Origin: Rhizobium grahamii CCGE 502
Lineage (GTDB): Bacteria > Pseudomonadota > Alphaproteobacteria > Rhizobiales > Rhizobiaceae
DNA length: 64,000 nucleotides
NCBI RefSeq assembly: GCF_000298315.2
Contig: NZ_AEYE02000015.1
Location: forward strand, 124,001 to 188,000
Reading direction: 5' to 3'
The notes beneath the pieces were generated by a model that was not told the origin of the DNA, searched no databases, and was given only the letters and a program-made list of their open reading frames with translations. Shown piece by piece: positions 9,622-18,638 of this stretch. The translations under genes and the position numbers were made by a program. The stretch's first letter is position 1. Every line of letters begins with the position of its first letter.

Positions 9622-9888
9622 ATGTATGCACCTCGCGTTATCTTCAGCATGCTCGGCGCATTGGCCGTGTTTGCTGTGGCAACGTATTGGCTGAGCGGTT
9701 CTCTCACAGGCACCGCGATCAAGACGGCGATCTGCGCCGTCCTGCTTCAGGCCGGCTACTTCGGCGGCGTCTTATATCTAGTCTGGAAGGAGACCAGGAG
9801 CCGAACGATTCGCCCGGCAACGCGGCGCGATGAAGCGGAAAAGATGCCCGTCTCTCCCTTCAAGGGCTCGGAACCCTTCAACCGCTAA
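9622..9888 (+). CDS. exoX: exopolysaccharide production repressor ExoX
   Basis: Small inner-membrane protein of 88 aa starting MYAPRVIFSMLGALAVFAVA. It has two hydrophobic segments followed by a basic, polar tail. ATG 9622 is preceded by a strong AGGAGG at 9610-9615, which decides against an upstream start at 9592. ExoX of S. meliloti is a post-translational negative modulator of ExoY activity, and the ExoX/ExoY ratio sets polymer output. Position divergent from exoY and upstream of exoU matches the known cluster. Confidence 0.85.
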   Translation: MYAPRVIFSMLGALAVFAVATYWLSGSLTGTAIKTAICAVLLQAGYFGGVLYLVWKETRSRTIRPATRRDEAEKMPVSPFKGSEPFNR

Positions 9889-9910
9889 GCGTTTCGATTT
9901 CGAAGCGCAG

Positions 9911-9977
9911 CCATGCCCTTCAGGCATGGAAAGGATTCCCGTTCGTAACATCATTTGAAGAGCGGACCGTTGTCCGC
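9911..9977 (+). terminator. two stem-loops after exoX
   Basis: The first hairpin has a 7-bp stem, CCATGCC/GGCATGG (9911-9929) with a 5-base loop. The second has a 6-bp stem, GCGGAC/GTCCGC (9962-9977) with loop CGTT, followed by a short T4 at 9982-9985. They lie between exoX and exoU. They may attenuate or end the exoX transcript, which would give exoU its own start. Confidence 0.4.
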
Positions 9978-10023
9978 CACATTTTGACGTCTTAGTTGTT
10001 GGGCGAAACAACGGAGGTCACGC

Positions 10024-11025
10024 GTGGCAAAAACCGCAAGCATTTGCGTCATCATCGCTGCCAAGAACGCAGCAGACACCATCGAAACTGCCGTCAGATC
10101 GGCCCTTCAAGAGCCTGAAGTAGCCGAAGTCGTAGTTGTCGATGACGGCTCCGACGATGACACGGCGGGGACCGCAAGGCGGGCCGACGACGCCAGCGGC
10201 AGGTTGAATGTTGTCAGATTCGACCAAAACAAAGGGCCGTCGGCCGCCCGCAACCACGCCATCGCAATCTCTTCGGCGCCACTGATTGCAATTCTGGATG
10301 CAGACGATTTCTTTTTCGCGGGCCGCTTTGGCCGGATGCTTGCAGAAGACGACTGGGAGTTCGTTGCCGACAACATCGCGTTCGTCGATGCGGATACGGC
10401 AAGCCTAGCGCCGGGGCGGCTGCAGCAATTCGCCGAAAATCCGCTCTTCCTCGACCTGCCTACCTTCGTCGACGGCAACATTTCCAAGCGCGGTGTTCGC
10501 CGCGGCGAGATCGGCTTCCTGAAGCCAATCATGCGCCGCGCCTTTCTGGACAAGCACGATCTGCGTTACCGCCAGGAAATGCGGCTGGGCGAAGACTACG
10601 ATCTCTACATCCGGGCCTTGGCGCTCGGCGCCCGCTACAAGGTGATCCACAGCTGCGGCTACGGCGCCGTCGTGCGTGGCGACTCGCTCAGTGGACGCCA
10701 TCGCACCGAGGATCTGCGCCGCTTGTATGAGGCCGATCGCACGCTCCTGAAGTCGGTGAAGTTGCCCCCACAGGCAGCGGAAGCCGTGCGCCGGCATGAG
10801 CGGCATGTGCGCGGCAAATATGAGCTGCGGCGGTTTCTCGATATCAAGGGCCAGGCAGGCCCGCTAGCAGCGATCGCCTACGTCGCTGGGAACCCAGGGG
10901 CCTTCCCCGCGATTGCGACGGGTATCCTGATGGACAAGACGGAACGGCTTCGCAACCCAGGTGGTGTTTCCGTCACAGCACCGGGCAACGGTTTGCGATA
11001 TCTTCTGAGCGCCCCGGCAAAATAG
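10024..11025 (+). CDS. exoU: glycosyltransferase ExoU (GT2)
   Basis: Family 2 glycosyltransferase, 333 aa, starting at GTG 10024 with GGAGG at 10013-10017. Motifs include ICVIIAAKNAADTIETAV, VVDDGSDDDT, NKGPSAARNHAI and ILDADDFFF (metal-binding DAD), with a later GEDYDLYIRAL segment. ExoU adds a late glucose of the side chain in succinoglycan synthesis, using UDP-glucose at the cytoplasmic face. Placement beside exoX agrees with S. meliloti, but the next genes there (exoV) are missing and exoW follows in the opposite direction. Confidence 0.82.
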   Translation: MAKTASICVIIAAKNAADTIETAVRSALQEPEVAEVVVVDDGSDDDTAGTARRADDASGRLNVVRFDQNKGPSAARNHAIAISSAPLIAILDADDFFFAGRFGRMLAEDDWEFVADNIAFVDADTASLAPGRLQQFAENPLFLDLPTFVDGNISKRGVRRGEIGFLKPIMRRAFLDKHDLRYRQEMRLGEDYDLYIRALALGARYKVIHSCGYGAVVRGDSLSGRHRTEDLRRLYEADRTLLKSVKLPPQAAEAVRRHERHVRGKYELRRFLDIKGQAGPLAAIAYVAGNPGAFPAIATGILMDKTERLRNPGGVSVTAPGNGLRYLLSAPAK

Positions 11026-11033
11026 CCGGGGGC
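11011..11033. terminator. stem-loop between convergent exoU and exoW
   Basis: GCCCCGGC (11011-11018), loop AAAATA, then GCCGGGGGC (11025-11033) form a stem of at least seven GC pairs that includes the exoU stop codon. There is no clear T tract on either side. A bidirectional terminator is the simplest reading because only 11 bases separate the two convergent genes. Confidence 0.4.
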
Positions 11034-11036
11034 TGA

Positions 11037-11996
11037 CTACTTTGAGAGCTTGCCGGCAGCCAGTTGCAGCGCACTCCCAAGCAGACGGGGATCGCGCGCC
11101 GCCCAGCGTGCAAGCAATCTGAAATCCGGCGCCTTGCGACGGCGCAACAGGCCGATTTGGCTCCAGATCGCCTGCTTTCGCGCCGTATTTTTGTGTTCCT
11201 TGATGGTCTCGACCTCCTGCGGTCGACGAGAGAACCGGCTTTCAAGCTGGTCAAGCGCCATCCAGGTGATGAATTGCTGCTTGAGAAACTCCGGAGAGGC
11301 GTTGTCGACGCCGTGGAAGATGTTGATGCCTTCGCCGCGCAGCGCGCCCGGCTCCCCGCAGAGCAGCACCTGCCGCGCCGCAATAATGCAATCGCAGAAG
11401 AACAGGACGTCCTCGGCGGCCAATCGCAAGGCGGCGTCGAAACGGACCTTCTCGAATAGCGGCCGACCTATAACCATACAGGACATGTGCAGGAAGGCCC
11501 AGTTCTTCAGCATGACGCCGGCAAGATCCGGCACGTCGAGGATCAGCGGCTTGTCCAACAGGCGCCGCGCTCCCTCCTCTTTCTCGAGAGCGGCGATACC
11601 GAAGTGATAGTCAAACTCCTCGCCGCCTTCGATAGACGCCCAGTAGCAGTCGCCACCGAAGGCCTCCATCGCCTTGGCTGCGTTGGCCAGATGGTCGGGA
11701 GTCCAGACATCATCGGAGTCGAGAAAGGCAACGTATCGCGTCGCCTTCGGCACATGATCGAGCCCAGTGTTTCTGGCGCCGCCAGGCCCGGCGTTCGGTT
11801 GGGGGATCACTGTCACGCGCGCCCTATTCTCCTCCGACAGAAGAGCGAGGTCCGCATCTGGGGAACGTGGTGACTGGTCGTCGACGACGATGACATCAAC
11901 ATCCGTGTAGCTTTGCGACAAGACCGACCCCAAGGCGCGGCTGAGAATGCCGTCCTCGCGCTGATAGAAGGGGATGATGATCGTGAAGGTCGCCAT
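11037..11996 (-). CDS. exoW: glycosyltransferase ExoW (GT2)
   Basis: Family 2 glycosyltransferase of 319 aa from ATG 11996 (GGGAGA upstream). The longer open frame to 12119 is unlikely to be coding. Motifs are TIIIPFYQREDGIL, VVDDQSPRSPDA, NAGPGGARNTGL and AFLDSDDVW, with a downstream AAEDVLFFCDCI acidic segment. ExoW adds the last glucose of the octasaccharide side chain in S. meliloti. Length and motif set fit ExoW better than ExoU or ExoO. Here the gene is inverted relative to exoU and exoH, unlike the S. meliloti exoU-V-W-T-I-H arrangement. Confidence 0.72.
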   Translation of the reverse strand: MATFTIIIPFYQREDGILSRALGSVLSQSYTDVDVIVVDDQSPRSPDADLALLSEENRARVTVIPQPNAGPGGARNTGLDHVPKATRYVAFLDSDDVWTPDHLANAAKAMEAFGGDCYWASIEGGEEFDYHFGIAALEKEEGARRLLDKPLILDVPDLAGVMLKNWAFLHMSCMVIGRPLFEKVRFDAALRLAAEDVLFFCDCIIAARQVLLCGEPGALRGEGINIFHGVDNASPEFLKQQFITWMALDQLESRFSRRPQEVETIKEHKNTARKQAIWSQIGLLRRRKAPDFRLLARWAARDPRLLGSALQLAAGKLSK

Positions 11997-12544
11997 AGTC
12001 TCTCCCTTGAGATACGCGAAGTTATGTTTTCGCCCCAGCGCATCTAGGGGTGAATGACAGGCGCAGCAAGTGTGCTGCACTGCAAAATGATGACGCTCAT
12101 TTCGGCCGAAGTTTGTCAAAGCTGCTCATCGACAGGATCGCATCAACCCGTATCGAAACGAAACGCCGGCTCGCTCTCAAGCCGCAATTCCGCCACGATC
12201 GGAGCCGCTCGTCAGCCTCTCGTTGTAACAATCGTTCACCAGTCAACAAAAACTTTTAGGCCACTCGCCGACGAAAAAGCCTAGAAATTGATGAATATCA
12301 TCATGTTATGAAATGCACTGCTGACGTTGACGTTGAGGACGTTTCGGCGGACCGACACATAGGCTTTTTCTCATACTGAGCCAGGACAGTACGACTGTTA
12401 CGAAGTGGGACCGCCGATCACTTTTTGCTGCACCGCCATATTTTCTTCCGTGAATCCGCCCTAACTTCGGGGTGCGGGCTCGAGTCTGCTCTGATTGAAA
12501 ACGGTCGCAAGGGGAGGTGCGGCCCAAAAGGGGTGACTGATAGC
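11997..12544. promoter_or_regulatory. divergent exoW-exoH intergenic region with inverted repeats
   Basis: These 548 bases contain no convincing gene. Visible structure includes an 11-base inverted repeat (GAAAAAGCCTA 12273-12283 and TAGGCTTTTTC 12360-12370), an internal GATGA/TCATC palindrome (12290-12302) and three copies of GACGTT (12323-12343). The promoters of the leftward exoW and the rightward exoH-P operon should lie here, but no core promoter is clear enough to name. Confidence 0.5.
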
Positions 12545-13663
12545 GTGAATGTTGATGCGAATGTATCGTCGCGGATAAATCTGATGCGCATCGTGCTCAT
12601 ATCGGGCATTGTGTTCGTCCATATACCGTTCGACGCCGCCAGCAGTCCCTACGAGGGGGCCTACGGCGCATTTGACTGGATCCGGGTTTTCCTGACGGAG
12701 GCGCTGTTTCGCGTCGGCGTTCCCTGCCTGAGCGCAATCTCGGGCTATCTGCTGTTCCGCAGCGGGCAGGAGAACTTCAGCTACAAGAAAACCGTGCGCA
12801 CGAAGGTGCAGACGGTGTTTCTGCCGTTCCTGCTTTGGAACTGTGCATTCATCGCAGCAATCCTCCTCGCCACCAGTGTCGGGGTCGGTGACGGCTATCT
12901 GCCCGACCCGCTGCACGCCTCCGGCCGTGATCTGATGACGCAAGTGCTGGCGGTCGAGAATTTCCCGGCCAACGTACCTTTGTACTTCCTCCGCGATCTC
13001 TTCGTCTGCATCCTGCTTTCGCCAATCCTTGCCTGGCTGATCAGCCGGGCTCCGATACTGACGTTGACTGCCTTGCTGGTAATCGCGCTCATTCCGGAAC
13101 TGTCGATCTACATCGTTCTAAAGCGCTCCATCCTTTTCACCTTCAGTCTCGGCATCTTCCTTGCCTTGCAGCAGTTTGACCTCAAGGCTCTCGATCGCTT
13201 TGCGTCGGTTGGCGTCCTTCTACTGCTCGCTTCCTCGGCCCTTCTGGCAACCGCCATCTTTTTCACCGGACCTTCGCTACCGGATTGGGTGCAATTCTTC
13301 CGCAACGCGCTCGCAATCGGTGGTGCATTGGGCTTCTGGCTGCTCTCGGCTCCGCTGATCAAGACGCAGATTGGCCAACGACTCGCAAAGACCGGGAGCC
13401 TCAGCTTCTGGATCTTTTGCGCCCACTACCCGCTCCTCATTTTCCTCTGGATTCTGTGGGGCAAAGCAGACCTGAGCTTCTATCCGTTGTTCTTCGTTCT
13501 GTCCTTCGTCCTGCTGTTTCCATTGCTCGCTCTCTCAAACGGGCTGTGCCGGAAGAATACTCCGCGCGTCTACGCCGTCCTGACCGGCGGCAGAACCAAA
13601 CGGTCCGTGAACCCGGCGTCGCAGCGCGACGTCTCTCCCGAACTCGTTTCACAGCAAAGGTGA
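12545..13663 (+). CDS. exoH: succinyltransferase-type membrane acyltransferase ExoH
   Basis: Polytopic membrane protein of the acyltransferase-3 family. From GTG 12545 it is 372 aa and begins VNVDANVSSRINLMRIVLIS, close to the usual ExoH length. GTG 12533 is an alternative, and AAGGGG at 12529-12534 could serve 12545. Conserved features are the early FVHIPFD histidine and GVPCLSAISGYLLFRSG, followed by about ten hydrophobic segments. ExoH adds succinyl groups to succinoglycan, which controls its cleavability and symbiotic activity. It lies 3 bases before exoK and opens the exoH-K-L/A-M-O-P operon. Confidence 0.8.
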   Translation: MNVDANVSSRINLMRIVLISGIVFVHIPFDAASSPYEGAYGAFDWIRVFLTEALFRVGVPCLSAISGYLLFRSGQENFSYKKTVRTKVQTVFLPFLLWNCAFIAAILLATSVGVGDGYLPDPLHASGRDLMTQVLAVENFPANVPLYFLRDLFVCILLSPILAWLISRAPILTLTALLVIALIPELSIYIVLKRSILFTFSLGIFLALQQFDLKALDRFASVGVLLLLASSALLATAIFFTGPSLPDWVQFFRNALAIGGALGFWLLSAPLIKTQIGQRLAKTGSLSFWIFCAHYPLLIFLWILWGKADLSFYPLFFVLSFVLLFPLLALSNGLCRKNTPRVYAVLTGGRTKRSVNPASQRDVSPELVSQQR

Positions 13664-13666
13664 CAC

Positions 13667-14461
13667 ATGACGACCAAAATCGCCCATGCGCGAAAACTTT
13701 GCCTGAGCCTAATTGCCATCGCGGCAACCGGCGTTTCAGTCCTGCCGGCCTCGGCACAACAGGCATCTGGAAAATCCTTCGTGGATGACTTTGACAAGAT
13801 CAACCGCGGCTTCTGGTATGTTTCCGACGGCTGGAACAACGGCGCCCACCAGAACTGCACCTGGTCGAAGAACAACGTGAACGTCGAGAACGGCGTCCTT
13901 CAGCTCTCCTTCGCGGACGGAAAGTCCAAGGACCGCAGCTATCTCTGCGGGGAGATCCAGACGACCAAGCGTTACAGCTACGGCACCTATGAAGCCCGTA
14001 TCAAGGCCGGCACCGGCTCTGGTCTGAATTCGGCGTTCTTCACTTACATCGGCCCTGCCGACAAGCAGAAGCACGATGAGATCGACTTCGAGGTATTGGG
14101 CAAGAACACCGGCGAAGTGCAGGTAAACCAGTATGTGCAGGCCAAGGGCGGTAACGAGAAACTCGTTCCGGTTGGCAGCAAAGCCGATGATGGCTTCAAC
14201 GACTATGCCTTCATCTGGGAAAAAGACCGGTTGCGTTACTACCTGAACGGCAAGCTCGTTCAGGACGTTACCGATCCGTCGAAGATACCGTCCACCCCGC
14301 AGAAGATCTTCTTCAGCCTCTGGGGTTCGGACACGCTTTCGAACTGGATGGGGCGCTTCGACTACACGAAGCCGGCCGTTCTCAGCGTCGATCGGGTTGC
14401 TTTCACCGCGCTTGGCGACAAGTGCCAGTTCCCTGAATCCATCGCATGCACGCTCAACTGA
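13667..14461 (+). CDS. exoK: endo-beta-glycanase ExoK (GH16)
   Basis: Secreted glycoside hydrolase family 16 enzyme, 264 aa. A signal peptide ends near residue 30 (LPASAQQ). The catalytic EXDXXE motif reads DEIDFE with E138, D140 and E142, followed by VLGKNTGEVQVNQY. The C-terminal WMGRFDY region is typical of the family. ExoK cleaves nascent succinoglycan to release low-molecular-weight forms, and in S. meliloti it is exported by a type I system encoded elsewhere. It sits tightly between exoH and exoL in the operon. Confidence 0.88.
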   Translation: MTTKIAHARKLCLSLIAIAATGVSVLPASAQQASGKSFVDDFDKINRGFWYVSDGWNNGAHQNCTWSKNNVNVENGVLQLSFADGKSKDRSYLCGEIQTTKRYSYGTYEARIKAGTGSGLNSAFFTYIGPADKQKHDEIDFEVLGKNTGEVQVNQYVQAKGGNEKLVPVGSKADDGFNDYAFIWEKDRLRYYLNGKLVQDVTDPSKIPSTPQKIFFSLWGSDTLSNWMGRFDYTKPAVLSVDRVAFTALGDKCQFPESIACTLN

Positions 14462-14499
14462 TCAGCGCCGCCAGAGCTCACACAGGAAAAGGAACGTCG

Positions 14500-16707
14500 A
14501 TGCTCAAAGTGCTCTACCTCGTGCACGACCTGGCAGACCCTGCCGTCCGACGGCGGGTGCTGATGCTGCGCGAGGGCGGTGCCGAAGTGGTGCTGGCCGG
14601 TTTTCGCCGCGGGGAAAACCGCCTTGCCGAAGTGCACGGGGTAACCCCGATCGAACTCGGACGCACGGCCGACGCCAAGTTTGCGCAGCGAATGAGCGCG
14701 GTTACAAAGGCGATGGTCGGCCTGAAGGCGCTGCTGAAGAACGTCGAGAAACCCGATCTCATCATCGGCCGCAATCTCGAGGCACTCGCCGTCGCCCACA
14801 GGGCCAACGCACTGTTCGGCGGCAGCGTTCCTGTCGTCTATGAATGTCTGGACATCCACCGCCTGTTGCTGCGCGACGATGTGGTCGGCAAGATGATCCG
14901 CCGCGCCGAAGCACACTTCGGCCAGGATGCAAAGCTGATCCTGACGAGTTCTCCCGCCTTCATTGACAACTATTTCCGTCCTCGCTCAGGCGTCCAAGCG
15001 GAAACGCTTTTGATCGAAAACAAGGTCATCGCCCTGGATGAAACGGCGATAGAGCCCACCTTTGCCCGCCCGTTGAAGCAGCCAGGACAGCCCTGGAAGA
15101 TCGGTTGGTTCGGTGCGCTTCGCTGCCGCAAGTCGCTCGGTCTCCTTGCCGAGTTCTCGCGCCGGATGGAAGGCAGGGTCGAGGTCGTATTGCGTGGCCG
15201 CCCTGCCTATTCCGAATTCGAGGATTTCGACGCTTTCGTGCGCGATGAACCCTATCTTCGCTTCGAAGGCCCCTATCGCAACCCCGAGGATCTGCGAGCG
15301 ATCTACGACGACGTCCACTTTTCCTGGGCTATCGATTTCTTCGAGGAAGGTCTCAACTCCAGCTGGCTCCTGCCGAACCGCCTGTATGAGGGATGCCTGT
15401 ACGGCGCGGTCCCGATCGCTCTGAAAGGGACCGAGACCGCACGCTTCCTCGAGGCCCGCGAGATCGGCCTTGAGCTGTCCGAAGTGAACTTTTCTCAGCT
15501 CGAGGCATTGTTCGAAAGCATGACCGGCGAGCGCTACGGCGCATTGAGCGATGCTATCGCCGCCAAAGATCAAAAAACCTGGCTTGCCGACCGCAGCGAT
15601 TGCGCGGCCCTCGTCGCAAGCCTTTCCCGCCTTGTCCCGGCAAACGCAGAGAGGGGCGGTGCCGGCGCAATTATTCCAACAAGCGTGTCTCCAGAAGGGT
15701 GGACAACCATGAAGCCTGATGTCGGTGCCAGCGTCTCCAGTCTCATCATCATTCCTTGCCTGAACGAAGAGAAGCATATCGAGGCTTTGCTCGCTAAGTT
15801 GAGCCTCGAAATCGATCACATGGATGCCCGGATCGTCGTCGCCGATGGCGGCAGCACGGATGCGACGCGCGACATCGTCGCCCGTGTCAGCGCCGCTGAT
15901 CCGAGGATTGTGCTGCTCCACAATCCCCGGCGGATCCAGAGTGCGGCGATCAATCTCGCGGTCCAGACCTTTGGCCGCGACTATGACTACCTGATCCGCA
16001 TCGACGCACACGGCGATTACCCCGCCGACTATTGCCGTCGCCTCGTCCAGGAGGCCGTGCTGACCCAGGCGGACTCTATCGTGGTCGCCATGGAAACCGT
16101 CGGCTTCGGCGTCTTCCAGAAGGCGACGGCCTTCGCCCAAAACTCCAAGCTCGGGAACGGCGGCTCCAAGCATCGCGAAGGCGCCAAGGCCCATTGGACC
16201 AATCACGGCCATCACGCACTCATGCGCATCGCAGCCTTCGACACTGTCGGCGGCTACGATGAAACCTTCAGCCACAACGAGGATGCAGAACTCGACTACC
16301 GCTTGAAGCAGGCGGGCTTCGGCATCTGGATGACCGACAAGACGCGGATGACCTACTATCCACGCTCGACCATCTCGACGCTGTTCCGCCAATATCTGGG
16401 CTACGGTCGCGGCCGCGCCAAGAACATCCTGAAGCACGGCAGCATGCCCAATCTTCGGCAGATGCTTCCGCTTCTCGTCGTACCGGTGTTCATCGGTGCG
16501 TTTCTCGCCGTTCTGAACTGGGCCGCCGTCATCCCGTTTAGCCTCTGGGCCGTTGCCTGCGTTGGCTACGGCTTCTGGATGGCCATCGGCCACAAGAATC
16601 CATACGGGCCCCTCGCCGCCGTTTCGGCAATGGTGATGCACTTTGCCTGGTCGGCCGGCTTCTGGATGGAGCTTCTGAGCTTCCGCGGCAGGAAGGTCTC
16701 TTCATGA
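14500..16707 (+). CDS. ExoL and ExoA glycosyltransferases in one open frame
   Basis: One uninterrupted frame of 735 aa from ATG 14500 (AGGAAAAGGA upstream). Residues 1 to about 403 match ExoL (MLKVLYLVHDLADPAVRRRV, a GT4-type fold with NSSWLLPNRLYEG). Residues 404-735 match ExoA, a GT2 enzyme (SSLIIIPCLNEEKHIEALL, VVADGGSTDATRDIV, IRIDAHGDYP, then two or three C-terminal membrane segments). ExoA and ExoL add the first and second glucose after the priming galactose and are separate proteins in S. meliloti. An internal ATG at 15709 with AGAAGGG at 15693-15699 could still start free ExoA. In a neighbouring frame a TGA (15710-15712) overlaps that ATG as ATGA, so a single-base error in the exoL tail could have created the fusion. 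Confidence 0.8.
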   Translation: MLKVLYLVHDLADPAVRRRVLMLREGGAEVVLAGFRRGENRLAEVHGVTPIELGRTADAKFAQRMSAVTKAMVGLKALLKNVEKPDLIIGRNLEALAVAHRANALFGGSVPVVYECLDIHRLLLRDDVVGKMIRRAEAHFGQDAKLILTSSPAFIDNYFRPRSGVQAETLLIENKVIALDETAIEPTFARPLKQPGQPWKIGWFGALRCRKSLGLLAEFSRRMEGRVEVVLRGRPAYSEFEDFDAFVRDEPYLRFEGPYRNPEDLRAIYDDVHFSWAIDFFEEGLNSSWLLPNRLYEGCLYGAVPIALKGTETARFLEAREIGLELSEVNFSQLEALFESMTGERYGALSDAIAAKDQKTWLADRSDCAALVASLSRLVPANAERGGAGAIIPTSVSPEGWTTMKPDVGASVSSLIIIPCLNEEKHIEALLAKLSLEIDHMDARIVVADGGSTDATRDIVARVSAADPRIVLLHNPRRIQSAAINLAVQTFGRDYDYLIRIDAHGDYPADYCRRLVQEAVLTQADSIVVAMETVGFGVFQKATAFAQNSKLGNGGSKHREGAKAHWTNHGHHALMRIAAFDTVGGYDETFSHNEDAELDYRLKQAGFGIWMTDKTRMTYYPRSTISTLFRQYLGYGRGRAKNILKHGSMPNLRQMLPLLVVPVFIGAFLAVLNWAAVIPFSLWAVACVGYGFWMAIGHKNPYGPLAAVSAMVMHFAWSAGFWMELLSFRGRKVSS

Positions 16708-17630
16708 AGGATGTGAAGCCCATGCAGATCGATATCGGCGTCTGCACTTACCGCCGCGCTTCGCTCGACGAAGCGCTGCTTTCGCTTGCGATTCTTGCCG
16801 TTCCGGAAGGCGCAAAGCTGCGGATCATCGTTGCCGACAATGACAAGGTTCCGAGCGCCAAGGATCGGGTCGATGCGCTCCGTGCGACCATTCCGCATGA
16901 GATTGCCTATGTGCACTGCCCGGCGTCGAACATCTCGATTGCCCGCAACGCATGCCTGGACAATACGACCGGCGACTTCCTGGCCTTCATCGATGATGAT
17001 GAGGATGCCAGCGAGGAATGGCTGGTGGAATTGCTTGCCGCTGCTAAGAAGACCAAGGCCGACGCCGTGCTTGGCCCCGTCCGCAGCGTCTACTCGTCCA
17101 CGGCGCCGAACTGGATGCGCGAGGGTGACTTCCACTCGACCCTGCCCGTATGGGTCGGCGGTGAGATCCGCACCGGCTATACCTGCAACGTCCTCCTTCG
17201 CCTCGACTCGCCTCACGTGGCCGGCCGCCGCTTCAATCTGGCCCTCGGTCGCACCGGTGGTGAGGACACCGAATTCTTCAGCCATATGCATACCGATGGC
17301 GGCGGGATTGCCTTTGCACCCGAGGCCTATGTCTATGAACCGGTGACCGAAAGCCGGGCTGGCCTGTCCTGGCTTGCCAAACGCCGCTTTCGCTTCGGCC
17401 AGACGCATGGGCGGTTGCTCCAGGAAAAGAACACCGGTCTGCAGCGGCTAAAGCAGATCGGCCTTGCCGCTGCCAAGGCGGCCTTCTGCTACGGTGCGGC
17501 GGTTGCCTGCATCTTTTCTCCGATTCCACGCTATCGCTACGCCCTTCGCGGCCTCATGCATACCGGCGTGGTGATTGGTTTGCTGGGCGTTCGTGAGATC
17601 CGTCAGTACGGAACGGCGGAGGCTGCATGA
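16704..17630 (+). CDS. exoM: glycosyltransferase ExoM (GT2)
   Basis: Family 2 glycosyltransferase, 308 aa, starting at ATG 16704 with AGGAAGG seven bases upstream. It overlaps exoA by 4 bases. Motifs are IDIGVCTYRRASLDEALL, IIVADNDKVPSA, SNISIARNACLD and AFIDDDEDASEEW, followed by a GGEDTEFFSHM acidic segment and two hydrophobic C-terminal stretches. ExoM adds a glucose early in repeat-unit assembly. The 3' end overlaps exoO by 4 bases, so exoA-M-O are translationally coupled. Confidence 0.85.
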   Translation: MKDVKPMQIDIGVCTYRRASLDEALLSLAILAVPEGAKLRIIVADNDKVPSAKDRVDALRATIPHEIAYVHCPASNISIARNACLDNTTGDFLAFIDDDEDASEEWLVELLAAAKKTKADAVLGPVRSVYSSTAPNWMREGDFHSTLPVWVGGEIRTGYTCNVLLRLDSPHVAGRRFNLALGRTGGEDTEFFSHMHTDGGGIAFAPEAYVYEPVTESRAGLSWLAKRRFRFGQTHGRLLQEKNTGLQRLKQIGLAAAKAAFCYGAAVACIFSPIPRYRYALRGLMHTGVVIGLLGVREIRQYGTAEAA

Positions 17631-18634
17631 CGCAAACCCAGCCCGATGTCAGCTTCATCGTCGCCGCTTATAATGCGGAAGAAACGCTCGCCAAGGCGAT
17701 CGACAGCGCCCTTGCACAACAGGGTGTGTCGGTGGAGGTGATCGTCGCCGATGACTGCTCGACGGATGAGACGAGAACAATTGCCGAAAGCTACGCGGAC
17801 AGGGGCGTAAAACTCCTGGCGCTTGCGCGCAATGGCGGGCCAGCGGCAGCGCGCAATGCCGCGTTGTCGGCGGCGACCGGCCGGTGGCTAGCTGTGCTCG
17901 ACTCCGACGACACGGTCGAGCCGCAGCGACTGCAGCGCATGATCAAGCGCGCCGAGAATGCCAGTGCCCAGATTGCCGTCGACAATCTTCGCGTCATTCG
18001 CGCCGACGGGACGCCGCCGGAGACGATGTTTACCGAGCAATCGCTGGCCGAAACACCGGAACTGATACTCCCCGTATTCATACGATCGAATGCCCTGTTT
18101 CAGACAACCCATAACTTTGGTTATCTCAAGCCGATCTTTCAGCGCGCTTTCATCGAACAGCATGGACTTTGCTTCAACGAAGCCTTGAAGGTCGGCGAGG
18201 ACTATCTGTTCCTCGCCTCGGCCATGGCGCTTGGTGGGCGCTGCGTGATCGAGCCTGTCCCCGGCTACGACTATCAGATCCGTGAGGGATCGATTTCGCG
18301 CGTTCTTGCCCTTCATCACATCGATGCCATGATCGAGGGTGATAAGACCTTTCTTCGAGATCACACGCTGGATGCGGAGGCGGCGGCCGCACAAGAGTTT
18401 CGCGAACAGAGCCTCCGCCGAGGCCGCGCATTCCTCATCCTCGTACAGAACATCAAAGACCGGTCGATCTCCGGAGCGATCAAAACGGCCTGGAGCAATC
18501 CGTCGGCGGTGGCGCATCTCAAGATGCCGATCGCCATTCGGATTAATCGCGCACTCGCGCCGCTTCGCCATCTGATAAGCCCGCGGACCGACCTAACAGC
18601 CATCGATGGCGTGACCCGCTCCCGCAAAGGATAG
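17627..18634 (+). CDS. exoO: glycosyltransferase ExoO (GT2)
   Basis: Family 2 glycosyltransferase, 335 aa, with GGAGG four bases before ATG 17627. Motifs are VSFIVAAYNAEETLAKAI, VIVADDCSTDETRTI, NGGPAAARNAALS and AVLDSDDTVEPQRL, followed by FLKP-like NFGYLKPIFQRAF and GEDYLFLASAMALG. ExoO adds the beta-1,6-linked glucose that begins the side chain in S. meliloti. In that species exoN lies between exoO and exoP; here exoP follows directly after 4 bases. Confidence 0.83.
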   Translation: MTQTQPDVSFIVAAYNAEETLAKAIDSALAQQGVSVEVIVADDCSTDETRTIAESYADRGVKLLALARNGGPAAARNAALSAATGRWLAVLDSDDTVEPQRLQRMIKRAENASAQIAVDNLRVIRADGTPPETMFTEQSLAETPELILPVFIRSNALFQTTHNFGYLKPIFQRAFIEQHGLCFNEALKVGEDYLFLASAMALGGRCVIEPVPGYDYQIREGSISRVLALHHIDAMIEGDKTFLRDHTLDAEAAAAQEFREQSLRRGRAFLILVQNIKDRSISGAIKTAWSNPSAVAHLKMPIAIRINRALAPLRHLISPRTDLTAIDGVTRSRKG

Positions 18635-18638
18635 AGCC

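Noticed and set aside
14986-16641. 551-codon frame opposite exoL/exoA
   Set aside because: Antisense to strongly supported glycosyltransferase genes; arises from high-GC codon bias.
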